A stretch of DNA of 64,000 nt, from contig CAUJNA010001491.1 of assembly GCA_963377175.1 (NCBI GenBank), positions 652,011 through 716,010 on the forward strand, given 5' to 3'. The DNA is from Effrenium voratum. Lineage: Eukaryota; Sar; Dinophyceae; Suessiales; Symbiodiniaceae. Positions 45,201-51,287 of the stretch are shown here, piece by piece; position 1 is the stretch's first letter, and every line of letters begins with the position of its first letter. The position numbers were made by a program, and so were the translations under genes. Under the pieces are notes generated by a model. That model did not search any database. It saw nothing but the letters and a program-made list of their open reading frames with translations, and was not told the DNA's origin.

Positions 45201-48200
45201 CCTTTGTTTTCCACTCACCAGGCCAAAAATAAGATGCTGGAGTTTCGAATTCCAGCCAAGTCAAGCGCCTGCTTCAACGGCAGAACTTGCAGCCTTGTGA
45301 CTGGAACAGTGCTGAAGGCAAGGCAAATTTCATGTTCTGACCACTCGCCAGGGATCCACCTCAAAAGCATGGCAAACCTGCCCGCAGATGTCCTGAACAA
45401 CTAGCTGGCACTGACACATGATTACATCTTAGAGCCAGACAAACCGGTCCATTCGGGATGCGGGAGCCCAGGAATCTTTTTCGCTTTTGGTTGAGGGGCT
45501 CCCTCCCTCCCTCCCTCCCTCCCTCCCTCCCTCCCTCCCTCCCTCCCTCCTCCCCCTCCCCCTCCCTCCCTCCCTCCCTCCCTCCCTCCCTCCCTCCCTC
45601 CCTCCCTCCCTCCCTCCCTCCCTCCCTCCCTCCTGGGCTCCTGGGGCCACCGGAATGATCATTGATACGCTCGAGTGCCAGAACCTGTAGCCCTCGGGTT
45701 CCAAAAGATGCGAGTTTTCTCGGACAGGGCTGCAGCTTTCCGAAATTTCGACCGGAAGGCTGGTTGCAACTAGCTCCGGGTAGGTGAGATTTGGGGTCCT
45801 CGGTTCTACTTCAATCCGGGGAAATCAAGCAGGGCAACGACTCATAGGTCATTTTGAGAAATGTCGAAAATGTTAACTTCTTGATGGGACCAAGCCCGTC
45901 TTTGGCGTGAGAAATTTTCAGAACGTCACTTCTTGATTTCACCAAGCCCGTCTTTGTGGCCGAATTGCCCCAAGCCAGAAGGACCTTTTGGAATCAGATT
46001 CGGCTTAACAAATCCACGGTGATCGACCTTTTGCTCGAGGCTTGGAACAACCCAGCCGACTTTGAGAAACAGTTATATGCGAGAGAGGGAGTCGCATCCC
46101 TTGTCTCAAAGAGGAGCCCTCAAAATTGACGGTGGTTTCTCTTGTTTTCCTTTACAGCCACCTTAAAGAGGGACCCGCACCTACCTTTCGCCTCAAAAGA
46201 ACGGGACACATCCGCTTGAGGTTCAACGGGCGGCTGGTGTTGTTCCGGAACTTTTTCCACATGAACATCCACGGGGACGACGAGCTGGTGACCCCTGGGG
46301 CGTATCTCCACATCTCCGGCATCAAAAGCCAGGCTTCAGACCTACAGGACGGCCCAAAGAACTGAAAAATGGGCAGCCAAAGATGCGTTTTCATGTTAGT
46401 CCCCAAAAATGGAAACAAGTCAAATATGTTTTTGCATTTTGGGGTTAGACATTTTGGGGAGTTCTCAAATAAACATGTGCGCCTTCCTGTTGTTTAAAGC
46501 AACAGGGGGTCCAGCATGTTGAGAAACCCGAAACAAAAAGCAGAGATTTGTGAAAGCAATGGCACGCTCCGGATTCCGAGCAAAACAAGTTTCTGCACGC
46601 ACTGAACAAGTGGCTGTGGGGCAAAACCAATGCTACCATTTTGGGGTAGGTGAATTCACCACCCATTTAGTTTATTTTAGTGGGGATTGGGATGCTCAAT
46701 GGGGGTACGATTTGGCTTTTGACCCATGGCCATATGCCTATGCAATATTCGGCCCGCTTTCCGCGCCGCAAGTCGCCAGAATTTGTGGAAGGTTGCTGCG
46801 AAGGTCTTTTGGTTGCAGACCGTTTTGAAGCCAACTTACGTTGCTTGGCGAGAACCGCGAAAGCAGCACGTCCCTTCCGCGAACCTTCCACGGCTGCCGT
46901 GTGGCACTTGTGGAGAAAAAACAAACGCCACTCAAATGGGACTCCTTCTGGCCCGCCTAAAGTTTAAAGGACCCTACCTACTCCCCACTTCCACCATGTT
47001 TGACAGGGAAACTCAAAAGGCAGTCCTGAAGTCCCCTCCTATACAACGGGAACCGGCCGCAGAAAGCCTGCCAAAATATTGATGAATCAAGATCCTAGAT
47101 CTGCACAGCGGTTCCGCATCCTTCTATAGAAGGATATTATCACTCGCATTCTTGACTCAACATGGATCCGGGACAACTGCTCAAACTGGAAGTTCAAGAT
47201 TGATCATTGGTCAACCTAAAAAATATGACAAGATCAAAGGGCGGATTTGCTTCAGGACGGTGAGACAAAACACACTTCCTTAGTGGACTGGCCAAACATC
47301 CACACCAAAAGAGTGTTTGGTGATAAACCACAGTTGTTCAGAACACACCAACCAGCGATTGTCATCAGGTTTCCGGCTCACCTGTTCAGTTTGCCAAAAC
47401 TTAAAGCTTTTGGTTGCAGGCTTCCTTGTCATGTCAGTCTGGGGCCCAAACAGCACACTTCCTGAGTTCCTGGACTTCAGTCACATTTTGGGGTCTGGAC
47501 CAATTTAGTGGTAACCAGAAAGTTCGGACTTTGGCCAATCCACTCAAGAATTGAGACAAACAAGCATAGGTGTCCTTTTTGGTTGTTTTGGTCGAAAAAT
47601 AGATGGCCCTGGTTTACCTGCTGGTTTAATCATCTACCAGGGCCATCTATCTGCCTATGCAAACAAGCTTCTTCTAGCAGGCTCAGCCGCTGTCATATCT
47701 TCAGCAGCAAGTCAGCACAGCCAGTAGCACATCAGCCCCTGGCATGCTGATGCTGACCTCTCACCGAACCCAAGCCCAAGCCCAAAGCCTGCGCAGCCAA
47801 GCAACTCAGTTGCTCAAAGCCAACCTGTTGACCTGTTTGTGTTCCCATGTTGGTTCGTATTTAGTCATGCCCCCAAAAGGTGATCACCCTTTATTTCCAG
47901 GTGACCAGGGGTTGCCGATGCACTGGGAAATCAGCCCCAAATCCCTTCGACGGAGCTTATGCACCCGCACAAGCCTCGCAACCTCATGCTGGGGATGTCT
48001 TGGTGACTTTGGCCCCAGGAGTTTCTTTTGAGAAGACCCTGTGTGGAGGTGAAGCAAGACCCTTGAAGTAACCCTCAGGCCAACAATCCTGAAACACGCA
48101 ACCCTCACGCCGACCCATACCCACTCCGGCAACTATGGAATTGCCGGGGGGGGGGGGGTAGACCCCTGAAATTCATTCCATGTTTGGTTCCAATGTCCCT

Positions 48201-48888
48201 TTTAGGGGAAGACCAGAAACACCAAAAATCCTTACTGGATGGTAGCCCCACTTGTAGTACTGCCCCACTGCGGATTAGGATTCCGGATCCCCCCATTTTG
48301 AACACCCACAACAAAGATCAAGGCGTGGATATCCATGCTTCTTAACCATCGTTCTGTTCAAAAACCAGCAAACTGTTTCCCCCGAGATTTTGGTGAAAAG
48401 CATCGGATCCTGGAAAGAATGCACATGGAAGCCGCCCCCGGAAAAGAGCGAGGGGTTCGCGATGCGCGCAGGAGCTGCTCCAGTCCAAGATCAAGGAGCT
48501 GCCGCACTCCGCCTCCGACTCCGCCGAGTTTGAGGTGAAGCGAATCGATGGGGACAACGCCTTCGCCATCTTCCCAGAGAAAGCGCGAGCGGTGGTGGAA
48601 GCGCTTTGCGAGGAGAATTGTGAGGCTAGAGTGCTTGTCCAGACCCCTGGTCCTACAGCGTCATACAAGGTCACCCCCCAAACTTCAGGCATTTGTGTTG
48701 CAGGTGCGAAGACGTAAAGTTTTAGCCATACCAACATTGTAGAACAAAAATGAAAAGTGGGTGTGCTCTTTGTGCGCCATCCCCAGACTGCGGGCTTGAA
48801 GTTCATGCTCGGCGAGCGCTGGCTCGACATGAAAGAGAACCCGGAGCCACCCCGAAAGCGGCCGCGGCTGTCTCCTCGGCCAATTTAG
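33168..48888 (+). CDS. PARN: Poly(A)-specific ribonuclease (PARN-type deadenylase), at least 14 exons, N-terminus missing
   Basis: PARN removes 3' poly(A) tails as a DEDDh exonuclease, in nucleus and cytoplasm. Joining 14 exons (33168-33299, 39401-39461, 40037-40147, 40275-40406, 40528-40632, 40853-41002, 41569-41723, 41913-41946, 42432-42587, 44119-44280, 46171-46332, 47901-48040, 48453-48642, 48787-48888) keeps one frame open for about 597 codons; human PARN is 639 residues. Family landmarks occur in order: [12 protein letters not shown] (D and E), [47 protein letters not shown] (R3H region), [19 protein letters not shown] (D), [37 protein letters not shown] (H and D), an RRM-like C-terminal part, and a basic PPRKRPRL tail resembling a nuclear signal. 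Donors are mostly GT, with GA (three), GC (one) and one unclear (AC). No start exon was found. About ten residues may be missing between exons 1 and 2. Identity is firm from motif order; exact splice sites are inferred. Confidence 0.87.
33355..33464 (+). mobile_element. Family E element
   Basis: TTTTTGGTAACGGATTTTTGG to TTTTTGCAGAGGGGTCGTTG, just downstream of the first PARN exon found. Confidence 0.6.
33676..33745 (+). mobile_element. Family B element, 5' part
   Basis: CTCACTTCCTGAGATCCTGG and GGGGAAGACATTTGTG are present; the 3' inverted repeat was not found. Confidence 0.55.
34150..35610. other. AT-rich, purine/pyrimidine-skewed block of foreign composition
   Basis: The sequence changes abruptly from the mixed GC texture of the rest of the window to A-rich (34180-34350, 34600-34680) and alternating polypurine/polypyrimidine DNA. 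It recurrently contains GAAGCGAG and CTTCGTTC words in both orientations. None of the short TIR families occurs here. No protein family is recognisable; open frames are short and low in complexity. It could be an organellar insertion or an unrelated mobile element. Confidence 0.6.
36318..36668 (+). repeat. Two diverged direct copies of a ~105-bp unit
   Basis: Copies at about 36318-36428 and 36562-36668 share GATCCTCTAC, ACAAGGATTAACGGAAAAGT and a C/G-rich end (GGGCCGG...AAGTCAC). The spacer also contains GGTCC words like those in the array downstream. Confidence 0.7.
36777..37157. repeat. GGTCC/GGACC palindromic tandem array
   Basis: About 380 bp of repeated GGTCC(T/C)GGGAC and GGTCCCAGGACC words in a roughly 12-bp cycle, self-complementary over most of its length. 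It is interrupted at 37027-37060. Both strands give long TGPG/TSPG-type open frames, which are artefacts of the repeat. Confidence 0.9.
37281..37360 (+). mobile_element. Family A element lacking its 5' end
   Basis: CCCCTGTTGGTTTTAAAGGG, CTATCGCTAGTGGAAATAT and 3' end AGCAAATGGAGG. Lies in the first PARN intron. Confidence 0.72.
37579..37672 (+). mobile_element. Family F2 element (same as the PARN intron element at 40411)
   Basis: GGATGTTAGGATTTTCAC, CCATTTAACCACTAAAAGTG, TTTTAGCAGGGCTTCGCAGA and GCGACCGAG. Confidence 0.65.
37772..37996 (+). mobile_element. Two overlapping or nested family B elements
   Basis: Two 5'-type starts (TCACTCCCTGGAG, TCAGTTCCTGAGG) and two cores (GGGAAGACCAGTTCTGTGG, CGGGAAGACCATTTGTGTGG) share one end, CAAGAAGTGAG. 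Confidence 0.65.
38113..38221 (+). mobile_element. Family J TIR element
   Basis: GGTATGGCTCAAAAAACCGG to AATTTTGAGCCACTGCCACA; centre CCAAAAGCTGCGTAACCC. In the first PARN intron. Confidence 0.78.
38427..38533 (+). mobile_element. Family A TIR element
   Basis: TTCATGTTCTGAAGAAT to ATCGCAAATGAAC, core CTATCACTACTGCAC. Inside the first PARN intron. Confidence 0.7.
38607..38713 (+). mobile_element. Family N element
   Basis: GAGAAATGGAATGACCC, AAGGGAATCCCCG, ATCATTCCCAACACCCGG, CAGCACCAGCAAG; collinear with 28018. In the first PARN intron. Confidence 0.75.
39401..39461 (+). CDS. PARN: PARN exon ([11 protein letters not shown])
   Basis: Encodes [20 protein letters not shown], matching the PARN segment that follows the first catalytic motif. 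It is preceded by a T-rich tract and GCCGCAG, with a GT donor at 39462. Joined to exon 1 the protein reads [12 protein letters not shown]. Animal and plant PARN have about ten more residues here, so a microexon could be missing. An open stretch just after 33464 (KETFQEILQ) is a possible but unproven candidate. Confidence 0.8.
39570..39636 (+). mobile_element. Family A element, 5' part
   Basis: CTTCCATTTGCTGAATT and CCCCTGTTGGTTTAAGGGG; ends after CTATCACTAGCTACCGG. In the PARN intron 39462-40036. Confidence 0.68.
39684..39801 (+). mobile_element. Family A TIR element
   Basis: CTTCTTCCATTTGCTTAAG to AGGCGAATGGAAG, flanked by CCTT, in the same PARN intron as the partial copy at 39570. Confidence 0.8.
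40037..40147 (+). CDS. PARN: PARN exon ([11 protein letters not shown])
   Basis: Encodes [20 protein letters not shown] followed by [17 protein letters not shown], the conserved PARN core strand region. The acceptor is CGCCAG at 40031-40036. The donor is GA at 40148, inside a GGATT that is repeated at the start of the next exon. Confidence 0.85.
40152..40274 (+). mobile_element. Family E element forming a whole PARN intron
   Basis: Starts TTGACTGCTATTGGGTTGG and ends GGTCAACAGCAACCAAG; the ends are imperfect inverted repeats. GGATT lies immediately on both sides. Exon homology puts the intron at 40148-40274, so the element plus one target copy equals the intron. Confidence 0.8.
40275..40406 (+). 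CDS. PARN: PARN exon ([13 protein letters not shown])
   Basis: Encodes [20 protein letters not shown] and a Q/P-rich end. It matches the PARN G-F-D-F-N-K...G-I-P-Y-L block and rebuilds NGV-DWNKW with the previous exon. The previous intron is entirely a family E element. The donor GT at 40407 lies in a GTTT that is repeated at the next exon start. Confidence 0.85.
40411..40527 (+). mobile_element. Family F2 element forming a whole PARN intron
   Basis: CTTTGTTGC at the start is inverted at the end (GCAACCGAG). It contains GGATGTTAGGACTTGCAC and CTAGCAGGGCTCCGCAGA. GTTT lies on both sides, giving a GT donor from the duplication and AG from the element; exon homology gives the same intron. Confidence 0.75.
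40528..40632 (+). CDS. PARN: PARN exon (R3H-domain start)
   Basis: Encodes [20 protein letters not shown] then [15 protein letters not shown], corresponding to the helical start of the PARN R3H region. The acceptor CAACCGAG is the end of the short element that fills the preceding intron. GT donor at 40633. The frame stays open for about 40 codons beyond, so the 3' limit is inferred from homology. Confidence 0.75.
40853..41002 (+). CDS. PARN: PARN exon ([12 protein letters not shown])
   Basis: Encodes [20 protein letters not shown] then [20 protein letters not shown], matching PARN C-T-G-F-Q-R-K-L-I-Y-Q-T-L and the strand after it. GT donor at 41003. A family J element occupies the start of the next intron. 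Confidence 0.83.
41020..41132 (+). mobile_element. Family J TIR element
   Basis: TTGGTGTGGCTCAAAAAATGG to AATTTTGAGCCACACCCAAA, with a nested GGGGGTCC...GGACCCC palindrome. In the PARN intron 41003-41568. Confidence 0.82.
41569..41723 (+). CDS. PARN: PARN exon (charged helix and VGH motif)
   Basis: Encodes a charged helix ([20 protein letters not shown]) and then [20 protein letters not shown]. This matches the PARN R-V-I-H-A-I-A-N-S-G-K-L-V-I-G-H segment that leads into the third catalytic motif. The exon breaks after two bases of a codon, with a GA donor inside GATC at 41724. Confidence 0.83.
41913..41946 (+). CDS. PARN: PARN microexon with third catalytic Asp
   Basis: A 34-bp exon encoding [11 protein letters not shown]. 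The Asp corresponds to the metal-binding Asp after V-G-H in PARN. It starts in GATC, repeated from the end of the previous exon, so the intron is flanked by a 4-bp duplication. A GA donor at 41947 gives [15 protein letters not shown], the same spacing as other PARNs. An alternative end at 41965 keeps the frame but adds one residue. Confidence 0.7.
42325..42412. mobile_element. Family G TIR element
   Basis: GGTTGGAAATAGATGGCTTCC to GGGAAACCCATGGATTCC with ATGGGGTTTATGCCCCAT (an 18-bp palindrome) in the centre. In the PARN intron before 42432. Confidence 0.78.
42432..42587 (+). CDS. PARN: PARN exon ([21 protein letters not shown])
   Basis: Encodes [20 protein letters not shown], then [14 protein letters not shown], matching PARN P-L-P-x-D and F-P-x-L-x-D-T-K-L-x-A. 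The acceptor CTCTCCAG follows a pyrimidine tract. A GT donor at 42588 is inferred, since the open frame runs about 25 bases further to a stop. Confidence 0.85.
43738..43845 (+). mobile_element. Family A TIR element
   Basis: CCTTCCATGTGCTGAAGAAT to AAAACCAAATGGAC with a complete core; in the PARN intron 42588-44118. Confidence 0.82.
43872..43992 (+). mobile_element. Family P element
   Basis: CACTGTTCTTGGCATTTTTTG, TTCATTTTCACTGGGTCTGC, TTTTGCCAGCCCATACCAGG; collinear with 2486. In a PARN intron. Confidence 0.72.
44119..44280 (+). CDS. PARN: PARN exon ([12 protein letters not shown], catalytic His and Asp)
   Basis: Encodes [20 protein letters not shown] then [25 protein letters not shown]-x-x-T-G is the last PARN exonuclease motif and carries the catalytic His and Asp. 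GC-rich and clearly coding. GT donor at 44281 just before a T-run and G-run. Confidence 0.88.
44456..44573 (+). mobile_element. Family E element
   Basis: TTGGGAACGGATCTTTGGGC to GCAGAGGGGTCAACTGCAAC-CGAG (two pieces); in a PARN intron. Confidence 0.62.
44761..44854 (+). mobile_element. Family B TIR element
   Basis: The core GGGTCTGGACCATTTGGTGG and 3' end CCACTCAATCGGAAGTGAG are clear; the 5' end is diverged. In the PARN intron 44281-46170. Confidence 0.72.
44859..44947. mobile_element. Family G TIR element
   Basis: GGTTGGAAATAGATGGGTTCC to AAAAACCCATCGATTCTTCC. The middle has three TTTAGGTTGG words. In a PARN intron. Confidence 0.72.
45009..45070 (+). mobile_element. Family E element, 5' part
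   Basis: ATTGCTATTGGGTTGGATCT, nearly identical to the start at 40160; ends near GCAGAGG. Confidence 0.6.
45160..45238 (+). mobile_element. Family O element
   Basis: ATTCGCTCCCCTTTTTGGTG, GATCCCTTTGTTTTCCACTC, ACCAGGCCAAAAATAAGATG; same order as 2670. In a PARN intron. Confidence 0.65.
45500..45632 (+). repeat. (CCCT)n microsatellite
   Basis: About 130 bp of CCCT units with a short CCCC variant block, inside a PARN intron. Confidence 0.95.
45961..46128 (+). CDS. Exon-like open stretch in a PARN intron, unknown
   Basis: [40 protein letters not shown], then ARE...SPQN and TGA. Not PARN-like at this place. Words similar to GATCGACCTTTTG-TTGGAA occur at 42053-42090, so it may be a repeat. Confidence 0.25.
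46098..46170 (+). mobile_element. Family U element at a PARN intron 3' end
   Basis: AGCCCTCAAAATTGACGGTGG to CCACCTTAAAGAG, with GGTGG/CCACC pairing around TTTTCCTTTACAG. Its end gives the AG acceptor for the exon at 46171. Confidence 0.55.
46171..46332 (+). CDS. PARN: PARN exon after nuclease core
   Basis: Encodes [20 protein letters not shown] then [20 protein letters not shown], aligning with the PARN segment F-F-N-K-L-F-L-M-R-V...Y-L-N-L before the RRM. The 5' limit follows TTAAAGAG at the end of a family U element. A GC donor at 46333 keeps phase 0. Confidence 0.72.
46612..46738 (+). mobile_element. Family K TIR element
   Basis: TGGCTGTGGGGCAAAACC at the start pairs with GCTTTTGACCCATGGCCA at the end (18-bp inverted repeat). 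The centre has GGGGTAGGTGAATTCACCAC, itself palindromic. In a PARN intron. Confidence 0.85.
47454..47555 (+). mobile_element. Family B TIR element
   Basis: CACACTTCCTGAGTTCCTGG to CCACTCAAGAATTGAG; core GGGGTCTGGACCAATTTAGT. In the PARN intron 46333-47900. Confidence 0.8.
47599..47650. mobile_element. Family G-like 52-bp perfect stem-loop
   Basis: ATAGATGGCCCTGGT and ACCAGGGCCATCTAT are perfectly complementary over 15 bp around a 22-nt loop. The shortest member of the family, in a PARN intron. Confidence 0.8.
47813..47930. mobile_element. Family S element
   Basis: GCTCAAAGCCAACCTGTTGAC, CATGCCCCCAAAAGGTGATCA and TTTCCAGGTGACCAGGGGTTG in the order of 8416-8510. Its 3' end overlaps the putative acceptor of a PARN exon. 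Confidence 0.6.
47901..48040 (+). CDS. PARN: PARN exon, first strand of RRM-like domain
   Basis: Encodes a linker and then [17 protein letters not shown], resembling PARN V-L-H-V-T-F-P-K-E-W-K-T-S-D-L. A strong pyrimidine tract and CCAG precede it at 47900. The GT donor after CT at 48040 fits the next exon's phase. The start overlaps the end of a family S element, so it is uncertain. Confidence 0.62.
48453..48642 (+). CDS. PARN: PARN exon, RRM-like domain
   Basis: Encodes [20 protein letters not shown] then [20 protein letters not shown], the helix and I-D-D-T-S-A-F-V strand of the PARN RRM. Joining to the previous exon gives [13 protein letters not shown] in frame. The 3' junction is ambiguous, because CCAGAC is repeated at the next exon start. 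Confidence 0.72.
48787..48888 (+). CDS. PARN: PARN last exon with basic tail and stop
   Basis: In the homologous frame it reads [20 protein letters not shown] then [13 protein letters not shown] and TAG at 48886. The basic PPRKRPRL resembles a nuclear localisation signal. A canonical GT donor at 48650 would instead put this exon in another frame ([16 protein letters not shown]...), which runs into the family K element. I prefer the first reading because VQTAGLKF mirrors the end of the PARN RRM. A donor before the stop could also lead to the open stretch at 49592. Confidence 0.55.
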   Translation, partial: TAGLKFMLGERWLDMKENPEPPRKRPRLSPRPI

Positions 48889-48900
48889 TACTGGATCAGA

Positions 48901-49037
48901 TGGCTGTGGGGCAAAACCAATGGGATCCCATTTTGGGGTAGGTGAATTCACCACCCATGTTAGAACCTATTTTAGTGGTTGGATTGGTTGATGTTCACTG
49001 GGGGCACGATTTGGGTTTTGACCCATGGCCAGATGGG
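48901..49037 (+). mobile_element. Family K TIR element
   Basis: The same ends as 46612 (TGGCTGTGGGGCAAAACC, GGGTTTTGACCCATGGCCA) and the same GGTGAATTCACC core. Starts 12 bp after the PARN stop codon. Confidence 0.85.
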
Positions 49038-49174
49038 TATGTGGGGGTTGATCAAAAAGTCCTTTACATTGGATGACCATTGGGAAGAACAACTAAAAAG
49101 ATGATATGTCCCTCGAAGTGAGAACAGTTTCTCATGGTCATTTAGGGCCAGAAATATTGATCAACCCCCATGTG
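49038..49174. mobile_element. Family W TIR element
   Basis: GTATGTGGGGGTTGATCAA at 49038 and TTGATCAACCCCCATGTG at 49157 are inverted ends. The element abuts the family K element upstream. Seen once in this window. Confidence 0.75.
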
Positions 49175-49591
49175 TCAAAATAGGAGGTGGTGTTCTTTTG
49201 CTTCCCGAAAAAAAGAAAGAACAAAACAACCCCAAGGGCACCCTCAAAAAGCACACCCAAATGTCCGTAGGTCAGCTGGAACATAGATGGGGCGCCGGAA
49301 CCGCTCTGGCAGTATTTGGTGCCATTTCACCAAAAGGACGCCCAGGCCTAGACACTCCACTTCGATAAGACTGGTAGGCACATATGCACAGAAATGAATC
49401 AAAAGCCTTGTCACCTACCTTGATCGCGCAAGAAGTCGACTCAGTTCAGCCTTCTCGCGAGTTTGAGCCACCAGTTCACAATTGGATCCAGGCAGAAACC
49501 TAAAAGGGACTGATTTCTAAGTTGACCATTTGCTTAATGAGGAACATTGTGTAAGAATAAGGGCTGACCAACACTTGTTTTCCTAAAAGGG

Positions 49592-49732
49592 GGTCTTACA
49601 ACTGAGGCACTGACCAAGGCCAAGAGGCCTTCGCTGGTGGCAGCGCTCCGGGCAGAGATTTGCGAAAAGCGCGCGGAGACAATGGAGAAAAATCCACGAA
49701 ATGCGCCAGTTGTGATGGATGACAGCCTATGA
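49592..49732 (+). CDS. Exon-like open stretch ending in a stop
   Basis: GLTTEALTKAKRPSLVAALR, AEICEKRAETMEKNPRNAPV, VMDDSL and TGA. Good codon texture. It is 700 bp past the PARN stop and could be the last exon of an alternative PARN transcript or part of another gene. Confidence 0.35.
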   Translation, partial: GLTTEALTKAKRPSLVAALRAEICEKRAETMEKNPRNAPVVMDDSL

Positions 49733-50261
49733 TAAAGCACGTACAACTGGTGAAGGATTTCGTCCCATCCATGGCTTTCTCATGTTATGGAAGGCCTACT
49801 GACCATGGTCGGCGGGATACAGAGGTGGTTGCGAGAATTGCGAGGGGGAGATCCGTGGGGGCTGATCACTGGGCCGTAGCGAACTTATGACAGTTGCCTG
49901 GCTTGAGCTTCCGAAGAATTTCTGCGCGTCGGTGATTCGCTGAGGCTGCAGTGTGCCAATACCCCGGGTGACTCGCCATGCCTGCCTGCCGTGTCTTTAA
50001 GCGGCGCTTTGTGGCGGAGTTTTGTGGCGGAGTTTTGCTTATCCGGCACCCGCGCGAGTTTCCCTATTGCTAAAATTGCTCCACCCAAAAAGCGCCAGGG
50101 GGGGGGGGGGGAGGGGGGGGAGTGCGGGGTACCTGAAAAACTGGAAGAACGCTTCTGTTGTAGGAGGGGAAGCCTTTGTTACCCGGCCAAAGCATCAAGA
50201 ATGGGCGCTCCCCGATTGTTTTTCAACCGGACAATTGGTGTCCAAATGTGTTTGTTTGATT

Positions 50262-50352
50262 GTCTTCGCTGTTCTTGGCAAGTGTTTTGTTTGTGTTTGG
50301 TGTTGTTCATTTTTAGGTTCACTGCCTGCAAAGATTTGCTTGCAAGCCCAGA
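50262..50352 (+). mobile_element. Family P element, diverged
   Basis: TTCGCTGTTCTTGGCAAG, GTTCATTTTTAGGTTCACTG, CCTGCAAAGATTTGCTTGC. Confidence 0.6.
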
Positions 50353-50659
50353 CCGTTTGGGTTGTAATCCCATTTAACCACCAGGGGGTGGTTTGGGTGT
50401 AGTGCGGTGTCCATCTTAGAGTCTTAGAGCTTGCGACGTCGAACGCCTGGGCATGTTTGGTGCGGGGCTGCAAAACACAGTCAGTTTTTATATATTGTTT
50501 GTTCTGTGGTTCTGTTGGTTTGGGAAGGCTGCGCTGCGAAACAACCATACAGAACCACACAACTGACCATACCACAAAACAAAGTTCTGGCAAGCTAAAA
50601 GCAAGAACAAAACAAACACATACCAACCAAAGTTTTTGCTACCATGCCGTTGGGTTGAA

Positions 50660-50800
50660 GAAGTTTCGCTTACATCCCATGCCGTCGCCAGGCGGCAAGG
50701 CGGTGGTGGACGCCATGTCTACGGGCCTGGCTGGGGCTTCAGCTCATGGCCCTGGGGCCCTCACTCGCAGCCAGGTCTCTCGAGCTTCCTCTTTGGTGTT
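50660..50800 (+). CDS. Exon-like open stretch, unknown
   Basis: KKFRLHPMPSPGGKAVVDAM, STGLAGASAHGPGALTRSQV, SRASS. Glycine/alanine-rich; no family recognised. Confidence 0.25.
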
Positions 50801-51050
50801 GAAAGGAATCCGCCACTGGACAGATTTCATATTGTTTCCTGGCGGAAAAAAAGACAAAAGTGGAGGTCTGCCGTGGTGAAACGACACCTTCGGAACAGGA
50901 CCCCCATTTTTGTTTGAACAGGCTGCACCAGCGATCATATGAATCCACCAACCAGTTTGTTGCCCCCCACCCCCCTATGAATAAAGTGGTTGGTTGATTT
51001 TTCTATGGGGTCAACCCTATTGCCCCCCCCCCCCTCCCCGCCGCCCTTAG

Positions 51051-51164
51051 CAGCTCCTTCGGGGTGCTGAGGCGCTGCATCCGGACCGCTACATCGGGCT
51101 GAGCGTCCGGTCCAGCTATACTGACTTCCAGGCGATCCGGATCTCCGGAACTCGGACGGAGTGA
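51051..51164 (+). CDS. Probable terminal exon, unknown gene
   Basis: A long C-rich pyrimidine tract (51020-51048) and TTAG precede QLLRGAEALHPDRYIGLSVR, SSYTDFQAIRISGTRTE and TGA at 51162. Splice-like start, balanced composition and a stop make this one of the better unassigned exons. The family C element hosting the retrotransposon begins 40 bp later. Confidence 0.45.
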   Translation, partial: QLLRGAEALHPDRYIGLSVRSSYTDFQAIRISGTRTE

Positions 51165-51204
51165 AGCTTCAGTCGGACTTTTGGGGCTTGGACGGACATC
51201 TAGC

Positions 51205-51287
51205 TCCCCCAGCTAGGTGCCCTTTTACCGTTTCTTTTTTGGGGGAGGGTTCCCCTACTAAAATAGAGTACAGAAAAAAGGGTACCC
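51205..51287 (+). mobile_element. Family C TIR element, 5' part (split by retrotransposon)
   Basis: Begins CCCCCAGCTAGGTGCCC and contains GGGGGAGGGTTCCCCTAC, as in the other family C copies. It stops at GGTACCC, where the retrotransposon enters; the rest resumes at 54802. Confidence 0.85.

Noticed and set aside
45429..45704. GGRE-repeat and PSLP-repeat frames
   Set aside because: Translation of the CCCT microsatellite.
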